This document shows positions 1-8,216 of a stretch of DNA of 51,312 nt, one piece after another. This DNA comes from Oscillospiraceae bacterium (GTDB taxonomy: Bacteria; Bacillota; Clostridia; Oscillospirales; Oscillospiraceae), in the NCBI GenBank assembly GCA_017458065.1, contig JAFTGD010000036.1, positions 1 to 51,312 on the forward strand, written 5' to 3'. Every line of letters starts with the position of its first letter. Positions within the stretch are counted from its first letter, which is position 1. The position numbers and the translations under genes were made by a program. Under the pieces are notes generated by a model. The model saw only the letters and a program-made list of their open reading frames with translations. It was not told the DNA's origin and searched no databases.

Positions 1-47
1 ACTTGTTTGCGCTGCCACAAGGCAAGAGCTTTTTCATAACGATCCAT
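1..47 (-). CDS. Start of an unidentified gene, cut by the window edge
   Basis: Only the first 15 codons are visible (MDRYEKALALWQRKQ), too few to assign a family. The start is supported by a GGGAGGT ribosome binding site a few bases upstream of the ATG and by a TATAAT-like -10 box (77-82, minus strand) just before it. It reads leftward out of the window. Its gene lies beyond the 5'-nucleotidase remnant and is probably outside the sugar island. Confidence 0.55.
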   Translation of the reverse strand, partial: MDRYEKALALWQRKQ

Positions 48-150
48 GCACGCCACCTCCCGATGATTGTGGAAGCATTATAACACAGATTCTGCTCGTT
101 CGGGAGATTATAATAAAAATGTTTTCAAAGACTTCTGCAAAGGAACAAAA

Positions 151-172
151 CGCCCCGCCGAAAGGCGGGGCG
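151..172 (-). terminator. GC-rich hairpin terminator of the nucleotidase remnant
   Basis: A perfect 9-bp stem (CGCCCCGCC / GGCGGGGCG) with a GAAA or TTTC loop lies here. On the minus strand it is followed by TTTTG. The same hairpin occurs at 12514-12535 after the intact gene. Confidence 0.75.
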
Positions 173-243
173 TCGGTGCGTCTGAAATGGAGTTTTTCGG
201 CTTCTTCAAAGCAGAAGTCAAAGCGCGGGGAAAGAGTTGCGGA

Positions 244-388
244 TCACTCCGTCAGAATCTGCGTGGCCAGGCCGGAGGGCGCAGCGTAATGGTCGCCGAT
301 CACGCCGTCGAGCACTTCAGCGACATAGTCCATGACCGCCTCATCCATGGGGATGCCGGTGTCAAAGCCGAAGCCTTCGCTGTATGCA
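244..388 (-). pseudogene. 5'-truncated 5'-nucleotidase remnant
   Basis: Minus-strand translation ends in YSEGFGFDTGIPMDEAVMDY and then a tail ending ATQILTE, nearly identical to the C-terminus of the intact secreted 5'-nucleotidase at 12604-14319. Only about the last 48 residues remain, part of the substrate-binding domain; the metallophosphatase domain and signal peptide are absent. Upstream of 388 the similarity stops and unrelated AT-rich sequence begins. It is non-functional and marks a breakpoint of the island to its right. Confidence 0.8.
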
Positions 389-554
389 GCTTTGCGGAGC
401 CGATAGTGTTTCTTCAATAAACACTGGTAATCTTCCTTGCTTTGGACTATAATTCTTTCCGGTACTGTTTTTCATATCACAAAAACTGTACCAAAAAAGA
501 AGAACGCTTCCAAGTTTTTTCTTGGTTGCGTTCTTCTTTTTTCGGGGACTTTTT
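389..554. other. Breakpoint spacer with two AT-rich inverted repeats
   Basis: No gene is visible here. Two hairpins occur. One pairs 461-472 with 481-492 (GGTAC...GTACC plus GTTTTT/AAAAAC, one mismatch position). The second pairs 493-507 with 528-542 (AAAAAAGAAGAACGC with GCGTTCTTCTTTTTT) and has a nested CCAAG/CTTGG stem in the loop. The second would serve as a terminator on either strand. Together they occupy the join between the nucleotidase remnant and the truncated oxidoreductase and may be scars of a lost element. Confidence 0.5.
493..542. terminator. Bidirectional A/T-flanked hairpin terminator
   Basis: A perfect 15-bp inverted repeat with runs of A on one side and T on the other, and a nested 5-bp stem inside the loop. 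It lies just after the truncated oxidoreductase start on the minus strand, so it would end the glycoside operon transcript. Confidence 0.7.
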
Positions 555-608
555 TCACAGCCCCACCTGAGCGATCTTGCCGCAGCCTAAGATTCCGATT
601 TTGATCAT
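555..608 (-). pseudogene. N-terminal stub of a Gfo/Idh/MocA oxidoreductase
   Basis: The ATG at 608 follows the GH43 stop by 16 bases and has a good AGGAG site. It reads MIKIGILGCGKIAQVGL and then stops. The first 15 residues are a textbook beta1-loop-alphaA NAD(P)-binding start (GILGCGKI, GxGxxx) of Gfo/Idh/MocA dehydrogenases. These enzymes are normally 330-400 residues; everything after the dinucleotide loop is missing and unrelated sequence follows. This was probably the last gene of the minus-strand operon. Gfo/Idh enzymes paired with TIM-barrel isomerases often oxidise or epimerise sugars (family knowledge). The link to this operon is inference. Confidence 0.7.
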
Positions 609-624
609 GTTATTTTTCTCCTGC

Positions 625-1728
625 TCAGCGCGTATTGTCATCCGCATTGATTTTCCACTCGTCATGCCAGCGAATGATCGGTTTTTCACCCTCCCATTCG
701 ATAGGAAGCCACACATACCGGGCGATGCTGGTATTCTCCATGTGGGTCATTGGCTTGCCGGAGAGCTTGCCTGCGGGCCGGACGCTGCGATCCGGGATAA
801 TCAGATCGGCGTGCCGGTCGCCGGACATAGCTTTCTCAACCATTGCCAGATACTTCAGCCCTATTTTCTGCTGCAGCGGCGTGGGTTTCCAGCGGTCGGC
901 CATGGCTATATACTGTTCTGTTCCCGGTACTTTCAGCACACAGGTGAACTGACCGTAGAAGCTGGTTCCGTCCGTATCCCCGATGCAGGGATCGCCTAAG
1001 TCGGTATACTCTCCATGAAAATCGTCGAAGACGCAGACCCGGCTTGGATTGGGATAATAGCCGCTGGTACCGGAGGTGATAAGATACTTGCGGCCACCAT
1101 GCTCAAAATAGGTGGGCGCTTCCCGTGAGAGAGGCGGATGCAGGTCAACGTAGTGCTCGGAGAACTCGACCGTCACCTCGGTATAGGTGTCGGAGAGCGT
1201 AGCGGTTACGATCTCAAAATGGGGGCGGTCGAAGATGAAATAGGCTTTTTTTGTCTCGTTGTCTATGGCAAGCGCAAAGTCCCCGGTATCCATATCCAGC
1301 GGCTTATAGATCTTATGGACAAACTCATAAGGGCCGAGGAAATCATCCGCCTGCATGACCGACATAAACTGGCTGGTCGTTCCACACATGATTTTCAGCC
1401 ACGCCACATATTTTCCGGTCTTTTCACAGTAGAGGATATGTGGCCGGTCCATGCAGTAGGTGGGGTGCAGTGGGCTTTGCAGATCGTCCGGCTGGGGCGG
1501 GATGATGAGACCCTTGTCCTCCCAGTTATAAAGGTCTTTGGAGCTGTAGCAGCGCACGCCCCAGTGCCAGACCTTGTTTCGCGCTCCGCCCACGGTTTTT
1601 TCCTTGTTCTCGCCAAACCAATAATAGACGCCGTCCTTTTCGCTGTAGAACACAGAGAAGCCGTGGGCTTGAATGGGCTTCCCGCTGGTATCCAGCCACT
1701 CCTGGCCCGGACGGAAACCATTAACCAT
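625..1728 (-). CDS. GH43-like five-bladed propeller glycoside hydrolase
   Basis: A 367-residue protein. It starts WLDTSGKPIQAHG, then a YYWFGENKE motif, resembling the N-terminus of GH43 galactan beta-1,3-galactosidase-type enzymes, where the first Asp acts as the base. There is no signal peptide, so it is cytoplasmic. The start chosen is the ATG at 1728, inside the overlap ATGGTTAA with the upstream gene's stop and preceded by AGGGAGG; a longer reading from 1770 would overlap the upstream gene by 50 bases. Likely role: removal of a glycosyl unit (galactose, arabinose or xylose) from imported plant oligosaccharides. Substrate cannot be read from sequence. A GH43-like enzyme outside the characterised subfamilies is possible. 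Confidence 0.75.
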   Translation of the reverse strand: MVNGFRPGQEWLDTSGKPIQAHGFSVFYSEKDGVYYWFGENKEKTVGGARNKVWHWGVRCYSSKDLYNWEDKGLIIPPQPDDLQSPLHPTYCMDRPHILYCEKTGKYVAWLKIMCGTTSQFMSVMQADDFLGPYEFVHKIYKPLDMDTGDFALAIDNETKKAYFIFDRPHFEIVTATLSDTYTEVTVEFSEHYVDLHPPLSREAPTYFEHGGRKYLITSGTSGYYPNPSRVCVFDDFHGEYTDLGDPCIGDTDGTSFYGQFTCVLKVPGTEQYIAMADRWKPTPLQQKIGLKYLAMVEKAMSGDRHADLIIPDRSVRPAGKLSGKPMTHMENTSIARYVWLPIEWEGEKPIIRWHDEWKINADDNTR

Positions 1729-2587
1729 GATCCGTGTCCCTCCCTGTTTCGTACAGGATCGAGCGGACATTTTTGTAGCCGTCCTTCAGTGCCTCCAGCA
1801 TAGAGCCACCGCTTTTATCCTGATCGATGACGACCGTTCCCGCAAAATGCGGAAGCGTATCCAGCAAGGAGAGAACTTCCCTCGTTTGGATCACCCCATC
1901 GCCCACCGGGGCAAAGGCCTCCGCGGGCATGTTTTTACGGGTATAGTTTCCGGTTTTATACGCGGGATAGAAATCCTTCAAGTGGATGGATAGGATCCTG
2001 TCCGCATAACGCTGGATGATCGATACTTCGTCACCGGCCAGCGCCGCCCAGCCAATATCCACCTGAAGCAGTACGTCCGGACTGGTCAAGACCAGGAAGG
2101 CTTCCATAGCCTCTACGGATTTTCCACGGAAGCGGATCCTTTTGAATTCATCATCGTGGTTGTGGTAAACGATCCGGCAGCCGTGGGGAACGACGGCGTC
2201 GGAGATTCTGCGCACAAGCTTTGCCCAGCGCCTGGCCAGCGCGAGACTGCCAAAGGGCGCACCAACAACAAAATACTCAATCCCGTACTGCTCATGGAGC
2301 ATGAGAATCGTTTTCACAATCCGGTCCACCGGCATGGCGAACCAGCCGTACCCGACAGCAATATGTACGGAGGGGAATGTCATCCCCAGCGAGCGCATCT
2401 GCTCCCATCCGGTTTTCAGCGTCTCCAGCGTCCACACATTTTTTGTCATCTTTCCCTGCGTCTGCTCGAAACGGACAAGCGGCTCGATGCCCTGAAACCC
2501 GGCGTCGTGCAGCGCCCGGATGGTTCCTGTGAAATCTTCGGTAAGCTCCTTGCTCAGTCCATAGGTCTGTGTTGCAATCTTTGTCAT
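1721..2587 (-). CDS. Sugar phosphate isomerase/epimerase-type TIM barrel
   Basis: A 288-residue protein of the xylose-isomerase-like TIM-barrel superfamily. It starts MTKIATQTYGLSKEL and carries the metal-site motifs YHNHDDEF, VDIGWAALAG and SIHLKDFYP. The last conserved ligand region reads VVIDQD where relatives usually have VEQD. The ATG at 2587 is preferred over an upstream GTG at 2596 because AAGGTG sits 6 bases before it. The stop overlaps the start of the GH43 gene by 8 bases. Family members isomerise, epimerise or eliminate sugars and keto-sugars. Pairing with a Gfo/Idh oxidoreductase recalls oxidation-dependent glycoside cleavage systems, but the specific reaction here is unknown. Confidence 0.75.
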   Translation of the reverse strand: MTKIATQTYGLSKELTEDFTGTIRALHDAGFQGIEPLVRFEQTQGKMTKNVWTLETLKTGWEQMRSLGMTFPSVHIAVGYGWFAMPVDRIVKTILMLHEQYGIEYFVVGAPFGSLALARRWAKLVRRISDAVVPHGCRIVYHNHDDEFKRIRFRGKSVEAMEAFLVLTSPDVLLQVDIGWAALAGDEVSIIQRYADRILSIHLKDFYPAYKTGNYTRKNMPAEAFAPVGDGVIQTREVLSLLDTLPHFAGTVVIDQDKSGGSMLEALKDGYKNVRSILYETGRDTDHG

Positions 2588-2592
2588 AGGAT

Positions 2593-5142
2593 TCACCTTC
2601 CGCTTTTGTAAAGATAGGTACCGGCGGAAACCGTATGGGTCTCTCCCGTTGGAAGAAGGATCTCCGCTGTGGTATTCGCCGGAATCTCGATTTCAAAGCT
2701 CACGCCGCTGTCGGTCTTCTCCCAGCGGCTTTTGACTTCGCCATAGAGGCTCTTGTAGCTGCCTTCTGCGTGGGTCAAGGTTCCACCGGGTTGAGGCGCG
2801 ATCACGAAATGATTTTCCCAGGCCACCCGGATACCGGCCACAGTGTCAAACAGCCACTGGCAGACAGCCCCGGGGGAATAGTGGTTCTGGCTTAAGTTTC
2901 CCTCCCAGTTTTCCCAAACCGTGGTCGCTCCGTCAGCGATTTCCGCCAACCAACCGGGCTTTTCGGTATTGAACAGCATCTTATAGGCCGTCTCGGCCTC
3001 GCCCGCTTCCGTCAGCACGGGCAGCACAAAGGGCGTGGACAGGAATCCCGTCCCGACGCGGTAGTTGTAATTCTCCACCGCCTGCGTGAGCCGCTTCTGT
3101 GCCTTCCGCTTATTTTCGTCCTCCAGCACACCCAGCGCCAGAGGCCGCACCAGCTTGGCCTGCCGGTCGGTGTCCAGCGCGGCGAAGCGGAGATAAGCTA
3201 TCTTCGCAGCCTTGGCCGTCTCGGTCAATTTTGCGGCATAAGTCTCTTCACCCAGCAGCTGCGCGATCTCCGCCATCGTCGTCATAGCGAGGGTAAGGTA
3301 AGCGGTGCACTCCTCCGGGTGCTTGGCCTTGGTTCCGTAGACCGTGTCCCGGAACTCCTCTGGCTCCAGCCACTCGCCCAGGTGTACGCCCTTTTCGTAG
3401 TGGCCGTCCTTTTCCAGCTTGGAGAAGAGATACTCCGCGTACTTCTTCATCATCGGCCAATAGCGGCGCAGGAGCTCTTTGTCGCCGAAGCGTTTGTAAT
3501 AGCGGTACGGGATCAGATACACCGCGTCCGCCCAGCCCACGGAGGAGCCGGTGGCCTTGTACATCATCTCCACGCCGTTATAGGGCAGCACAGCGGGAAT
3601 CAGACCGTTTTTGTACTGGCTGTCCTCCATATCCCGCAGCCACTTCGAGAAGAACGGGGCCGTGTTCATGAGATACGCGCCGGTATCAAAGAAAATCTGT
3701 GCGTCGCCCGTCCAACCCAAGCGCTCGCGGGTGGGGCAGTCGGTGGGCACGTCGAGGAAATTGCCCTTCATGCTCCAGCGGGTGTTTTCCAGCAGCTTGT
3801 TCACCCGCTCGTCGGAGCAGGTAAAGTCGCCTGTCTGCTCCAGATCGGAATAGACCGCAATTGCGGTAAAGGCGGTGGGGTCGATGTCCACGTTCCCCTC
3901 GATCTGCACATAGCGGAAGCCGAAGACGGCGAAGGAGGTTTTGTAGGCGTCCTCCTCACCGGAGCAGAAGAAGACGATCTCCTGCAAGGGCGTTCCCACG
4001 CTCTCGCCTTTCACCTGATTGCCCAGTAGCTTTTTGATCAGCGCCCGCTGGTTCCAGCCCTTAGCGGGTCTCCGCTCCTGGATGCCGCTCAGATCCACAT
4101 GACCGTCCTTTTCCAGCACCTCGCCGCAGACAAGCTTCAGGCGCTGTCCCTTTTGTCCTTTCACGGTAAAGGCCAAAAAGCCCGCGATATTTTGCCCGAA
4201 GTCCAGCACCCTCGTGCCGTCCTTGGCTGTCAGTAGCTTCGGGGTAAAGCGCTCATGCTCGGTCACAGGAACATTGTCGGAAGAGAGCAGCGCCGCATTT
4301 TTGGGCGGGGCCACAACCTGCGCTTTCCCGTTGTAGCTCGGCTGCATGGCCGCGTTATAGACTTCGCCGTCCTTTAGGTCGGCAAAACGGATCGGGCCGT
4401 CATTCGACCAAGCCCACGTTTCGTCCGAGACAATCGTCTCGGTGCAGCCATCCGCGTAAGTGATCTCCAACTGCGCCAGGACACTGGTCTGATTGCCGTA
4501 GACATTCACGACGCCATAGGCCGCCGTGCTGCCGCGGAACCAGCCGTCGCCGAGCCGCAGCTCCACGGTGTTCTGTTCTTTCAACAGCGCGGTCACATCG
4601 TAGGTCTGAACCTGAATGCGCTTGCGGTAGTCCGTCACGCCGGGAGCCAGAACGAAATCTTCCAACCGCTTTCCGTTGACGGTCACGTCGTACACGCCCC
4701 GGGCCGTGGCATAGAGGCGCGCTTTCACGATCTCGCCCCTTGCGGCAAATTCTTTCTTAAAACAGTCCACCGGATATCGGCGGTTCTTTTCGATCTTATA
4801 CTCTCCGCAGATCCACCTGGCCGTCCAGTCGGCGGCTTCGAGCAGGCTAAGCTCAAAGGTGCTTTCGCTTGTTTCACCGGGCTGATCGTTTTCATCCCAG
4901 AGCCGCACGCTCCAAAAAACAAGATCCCGGCTGTGCAGGGGCTGTCCGGCATAGCGGATATGGGTCATGGAATTAGACTGCACCTTGCCGCTGTCCCAGA
5001 TGATGTCTTCCTCGCGCTTGCAGACGATCTGATACGCCGTCTGCCTAACGCCGCCCTCCGCGTTCCAGTAAAAGCGCGGCTGGGTGATTCCGAGGCCCAA
5101 GGGCTCCGTCAGATATTCGGTTTGTAAATGAATCGCTTTCAT
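2593..5142 (-). CDS. GH78 alpha-L-rhamnosidase
   Basis: An 849-residue cytoplasmic enzyme (no signal peptide) with the usual order: N-terminal beta domains, an (alpha/alpha)6 catalytic barrel from about residue 430, and a C-terminal beta domain. The catalytic cluster is intact. D468, E473 and D480 lie in DVPTDCPTRERLGWTGD with the spacing of Bacillus RhaB D567, E572 and D579, and E744 in TVWENWEG matches its fourth acidic residue. It removes terminal alpha-L-rhamnose from plant glycosides such as pectin fragments or flavonoid rutinosides. The start follows the GH2 gene by 10 bases. No frame damage is visible. Confidence 0.93.
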   Translation of the reverse strand: MKAIHLQTEYLTEPLGLGITQPRFYWNAEGGVRQTAYQIVCKREEDIIWDSGKVQSNSMTHIRYAGQPLHSRDLVFWSVRLWDENDQPGETSESTFELSLLEAADWTARWICGEYKIEKNRRYPVDCFKKEFAARGEIVKARLYATARGVYDVTVNGKRLEDFVLAPGVTDYRKRIQVQTYDVTALLKEQNTVELRLGDGWFRGSTAAYGVVNVYGNQTSVLAQLEITYADGCTETIVSDETWAWSNDGPIRFADLKDGEVYNAAMQPSYNGKAQVVAPPKNAALLSSDNVPVTEHERFTPKLLTAKDGTRVLDFGQNIAGFLAFTVKGQKGQRLKLVCGEVLEKDGHVDLSGIQERRPAKGWNQRALIKKLLGNQVKGESVGTPLQEIVFFCSGEEDAYKTSFAVFGFRYVQIEGNVDIDPTAFTAIAVYSDLEQTGDFTCSDERVNKLLENTRWSMKGNFLDVPTDCPTRERLGWTGDAQIFFDTGAYLMNTAPFFSKWLRDMEDSQYKNGLIPAVLPYNGVEMMYKATGSSVGWADAVYLIPYRYYKRFGDKELLRRYWPMMKKYAEYLFSKLEKDGHYEKGVHLGEWLEPEEFRDTVYGTKAKHPEECTAYLTLAMTTMAEIAQLLGEETYAAKLTETAKAAKIAYLRFAALDTDRQAKLVRPLALGVLEDENKRKAQKRLTQAVENYNYRVGTGFLSTPFVLPVLTEAGEAETAYKMLFNTEKPGWLAEIADGATTVWENWEGNLSQNHYSPGAVCQWLFDTVAGIRVAWENHFVIAPQPGGTLTHAEGSYKSLYGEVKSRWEKTDSGVSFEIEIPANTTAEILLPTGETHTVSAGTYLYKSGR

Positions 5143-5152
5143 ATCTTTTGTC

Positions 5153-7435
5153 TCACTTCACCGGAATCCTGACAGTCGAACTTTCTTTGCCGTCAGTTGC
5201 TATGATTGTAACAGTCCCGCTTCCCCCCGCTCTGACAACCGCAAGAGCCCGACCATAGTAGGTGGTGTATTCACCCGTGTCAAAGCGCTCCTCTGTGCGG
5301 GGATTGGCGCTGCCGAAGCCCAACAGCTCGCCACCCTCGACAGTGACGCAGAGCTTGCGGTCGGCGTTGGATTCCACCACGCCGTTTGCGCCCTCGACCG
5401 TCACGGGGATATAGACCACTTCGCCGGGCTGGACACTGGTTTTTTCCGGTTTAACGGCCAGGTGCAGCGGTGCGTCCGCCGTGTTCAGGGCGCTGCGGCC
5501 AAGCTCCCGCCCGTCCGCGCCATAAGCCACCGCCTCCAGTCTGCCGGGGGCGTAATTCACCTTAAAGCTGGCCTTGCTGTTTTTCACCTTGGCGCTCGAC
5601 AGCTTTCTGCCGTTCAAGAGCAGTTCCACTTTTGCCGCGTCGTAATAGACCTCGACCGTTGCCGTTTTTCCCTTACAGCCTGCCCAGCTCCAGCTGGGGA
5701 TGGCATTGGTGCCGCGCCAGGCCGCCTTGATGGGCTTTTTCTCATGATTAACCGGCTGGACGCAGATCGCGGGCGCGTCCAATTTCCCCCAGACCGCACT
5801 GGCCCAGAACAGCTCTCCGTTGGGATCGCCCAGAATGTCGAAGGCCCCGGTGTCGCCCAGCAGCCAGGGATAGGGTTTGGAAAAGCCCTTGCCGTCCTCC
5901 GTGTAAGCCCACGCGCCGATCCCGGCCTCGCCTAAGTAATCCCAGGCCGTCCACATGAAGTCGCCCACCAGATAGGGATATTTCTTCACCATGGCCCAGT
6001 TTTGAGCAATGGTCTGGGGGAAGGTCTCACTGCCCACCACCACACGCTCGGGGTGCGCCTTTCCTTCCATCGGATAACGGCCGGAGGCGTAGTTGTAGCC
6101 GCAGATATCCAGTTGGGCCAGAGCGGGCGTTGTGGCTGCGTCCGCCTTCTTGGAGTTGGCGGATTTGTTCATCCCCGTGCCGATCAGGGAAGTGACCATG
6201 TTGAACACGGTGGAATTCATGCCCTGCAGCTTCTTGTCACTGCTCTCGTCCCGGCCCTCGCCGTTTTCGTCGTAGATGCCTTTGCCCTTGGCGGCATTGG
6301 AGATGATCATCAGGTTGAAGCCGCCGGTGACCGCCCGATTGGGATCGACCTGATGGAGGTAAGATACCATCTCGCGGATCGCCTCGACGCCTTCCGGCTT
6401 GGCGGGTTCGGAGACCTCGTTGCCGATAGAGTAGAGAATGACAGAGGGGTGATTGAAATCCCGGTTGACCATGGCGGCGAGATCTTCCATATGGTGCTCC
6501 CGCCAGTCCGTGGCATAGTCATACTTCGTCTTGTGGTTGTACCACATGTCCCAGGTTTCGTCCATCAGATAGACGCCCAAAGCATCGCAGGCCTCCAGCA
6601 TGGCGCGGGAGCAGGGATTGTGAGAGGAACGAATGGCGTTGAAGCCCGCGTCCTTGAGTGTCTTCACGCGCCGCCACTCGCTCTCGTCATAGGTGGCCGC
6701 GCCGAGAATGCCGTTGTCGTGATGGAGGCACCCGCCGCGCAGCAGCGTTTCCTTGCCGTTGATGAACAGCCCCTTGGTCGACCATTCCACCTTGCGGATG
6801 CCAAATGGGATTTCTTCGCTGTCCGCGCCATTGGTGACCTTTGCCGTGTAGAGGTACGGCGTATTCTCACTCCAGAGTCTGGCGTCGGGGATCGTCAGCT
6901 CAAAATCCGTGCCCTCGCCGGACACGCCCGCGACTTCTACCTTTACAGCCTTGGGAGACTGGACGCGGATGACAGCCGGATCATAGGAGACGGTGCTGAT
7001 CTTCACGCTCTCCGGCTCGATGCTGTCCTTGGGGCCCTCCCAGAGCCAGACCGGGCGGTAAATCCCCGCGCCGGAGTACCAGCGGGAGTCCGGGTGTTTC
7101 ACGGCGCACTCCACGCGGATGGTGTTTTCTCCGTCGATCAGATACGCGTCGGCGTTCACAAAAAACGGGATATAGCCGTAGGCTGCGCCACCTGCTTCCT
7201 TGCCGTTGATATAAACCTTTGCGTTCTTATACACGCCCTCGAACTGGAACAGAACATGCTCCGCAGCCGGGCGCGGGAAGGTCTTTTCATAGACATATTC
7301 CCCATCGGGGAAGAACGCCCCCGCGCTGCCGCTTATCGCGTTGGGGTCGCGCTGCTCGTGCAGCATGGCGTCGTGAGGGAGCGTAATCGTCTGTCCTTTG
7401 TATGTCCAGTTATCGTTGAAAGAAATCTTTCTCAT
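5153..7435 (-). CDS. GH2 beta-galactosidase-type hydrolase
   Basis: A 760-residue GH2 enzyme. It has the sugar-binding jelly-roll domain (about 1-135), an immunoglobulin-like domain, and the TIM barrel with acid/base E340 in SIGNEVSE and predicted nucleophile E470 in VVGSETFPQ. C-terminal beta domains follow, including an invasin/Ig-like tail. There is no signal peptide, so it acts on imported oligosaccharides. The ATG follows a CGGAGG site located inside the last codons of the upstream SGNH gene, indicating coupling. Beta-galactosidase is the commonest activity of this GH2 branch; beta-glucuronidase or other specificities cannot be excluded. Confidence 0.9.
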   Translation of the reverse strand: MRKISFNDNWTYKGQTITLPHDAMLHEQRDPNAISGSAGAFFPDGEYVYEKTFPRPAAEHVLFQFEGVYKNAKVYINGKEAGGAAYGYIPFFVNADAYLIDGENTIRVECAVKHPDSRWYSGAGIYRPVWLWEGPKDSIEPESVKISTVSYDPAVIRVQSPKAVKVEVAGVSGEGTDFELTIPDARLWSENTPYLYTAKVTNGADSEEIPFGIRKVEWSTKGLFINGKETLLRGGCLHHDNGILGAATYDESEWRRVKTLKDAGFNAIRSSHNPCSRAMLEACDALGVYLMDETWDMWYNHKTKYDYATDWREHHMEDLAAMVNRDFNHPSVILYSIGNEVSEPAKPEGVEAIREMVSYLHQVDPNRAVTGGFNLMIISNAAKGKGIYDENGEGRDESSDKKLQGMNSTVFNMVTSLIGTGMNKSANSKKADAATTPALAQLDICGYNYASGRYPMEGKAHPERVVVGSETFPQTIAQNWAMVKKYPYLVGDFMWTAWDYLGEAGIGAWAYTEDGKGFSKPYPWLLGDTGAFDILGDPNGELFWASAVWGKLDAPAICVQPVNHEKKPIKAAWRGTNAIPSWSWAGCKGKTATVEVYYDAAKVELLLNGRKLSSAKVKNSKASFKVNYAPGRLEAVAYGADGRELGRSALNTADAPLHLAVKPEKTSVQPGEVVYIPVTVEGANGVVESNADRKLCVTVEGGELLGFGSANPRTEERFDTGEYTTYYGRALAVVRAGGSGTVTIIATDGKESSTVRIPVK

Positions 7436-7442
7436 TGGGATC

Positions 7443-8147
7443 TCAGCCTCCGTTAAAAATCAAGTCAAACAGCTTGTCCGCAAACAGCCGGTGCATCTCC
7501 GGTGTGGGATGGTTCATGCCGTTACTAAGCAGTGCCGTGGTATCCACGCCATCGGCCTCCCTCTGCTTCCACTCGGCATACACGTCCGCCAGAGGCACGT
7601 CCAAGTCCTTTGCCACATCCCGCACTCCCTGTGCGTAGGCGTCCATTTTTCCGCCCTTTTGCAGGGATTCATAGTATTTATGGACAAACCACCAGAAGCC
7701 TTTGAAGCCCTTGACGCCGTGGGAGCAGAGCATGCCCGGCGTCATAAGTGCGACCTCAATCCCCTCGTCCCGCAACGCGCCGACGATCTGCCGCAGATTT
7801 TGCTTATACTCCTCCAGCGCCTGTGCGCCCTTGCGGGAGTCCGTCACGTCGTTTGTGCCGAACATGACGCAGCAAAAATCCGGCTTTTTGTCCAGCACAT
7901 CGGTCTGGATGCGCTTTAGACCGTCGCCGGAGAAGTTACCGCCCACACCGGCATTGATCACCGTGATTTCCTTGCCATAGGTTTCCCGGATGCGGTCAGC
8001 AAGCAGCTTGTGGTACGCCAGCTCCGGTTTCCAGGCGGATTCCTTGAAGCCGTTTTGAAACTCGAATTCTCCATGGGTCACGCTGTCCCCGAAAAAGCAC
8101 AGCGTTGGAATATCTCCGTTTAGGATCTTCTCTGCAATTTTCAGCAT
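7443..8147 (-). CDS. SGNH/GDSL-type esterase
   Basis: A 234-residue SGNH hydrolase. Block I GDSV carries nucleophile S22. The oxyanion residues are in NAGVGG (about 65-70) and GTND (N99). The catalytic His lies in NHPTPEMH (H213). The usual Asp of the D-x-x-N-H-P signature is Asn (N209), so the catalytic dyad or triad may be unusual. It has no signal peptide. Such enzymes remove acetyl or other acyl groups from plant sugars before glycosidase attack. It is the first gene after the transporter, separated by 69 bases and a strong hairpin. The N209 substitution makes activity uncertain. Confidence 0.85.
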   Translation of the reverse strand: MLKIAEKILNGDIPTLCFFGDSVTHGEFEFQNGFKESAWKPELAYHKLLADRIRETYGKEITVINAGVGGNFSGDGLKRIQTDVLDKKPDFCCVMFGTNDVTDSRKGAQALEEYKQNLRQIVGALRDEGIEVALMTPGMLCSHGVKGFKGFWWFVHKYYESLQKGGKMDAYAQGVRDVAKDLDVPLADVYAEWKQREADGVDTTALLSNGMNHPTPEMHRLFADKLFDLIFNGG

Positions 8148-8170
8148 GTTGACCTCCTGTATGGGCGAAT

Positions 8171-8197
8171 GGGGGCGGCGGCTATGCCGCCGCCCCC
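8171..8197 (-). terminator. Strong GC hairpin between transporter and esterase
   Basis: A perfect 12-bp stem (GGGGGCGGCGGC / GCCGCCGCCCCC) with a 3-base loop. No T-run follows on the minus strand, so it may stabilise the upstream message end or only attenuate read-through into the SGNH gene. Confidence 0.5.
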
Positions 8198-8216
8198 TCG
8201 GAGTGAAACGTGTGGT

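Larger units (their letters stand above)
132..388. repeat. Direct repeat, left copy (3' end of a 5'-nucleotidase gene)
   Basis: This segment is strongly similar, in the same orientation, to 12495-12748. It covers the last roughly 48 codons of a 5'-nucleotidase gene, its stop codon and the downstream GC-rich terminator. Differences are scattered substitutions and a few small indels, densest between the stop codon and the terminator. Similarity ends abruptly near 388. The two copies flank the 12-kb sugar island. Confidence 0.85.

Noticed and set aside
67-420. Plus-strand open frame over the nucleotidase remnant
   Set aside because: It is the antisense of the conserved nucleotidase C-terminus and its terminator; no ribosome binding site, and the minus-strand reading has clear family similarity.
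6002-7456. Long plus-strand open frame opposite the GH2 gene
   Set aside because: Antisense shadow of the GH2 enzyme, whose catalytic motifs are intact on the minus strand.
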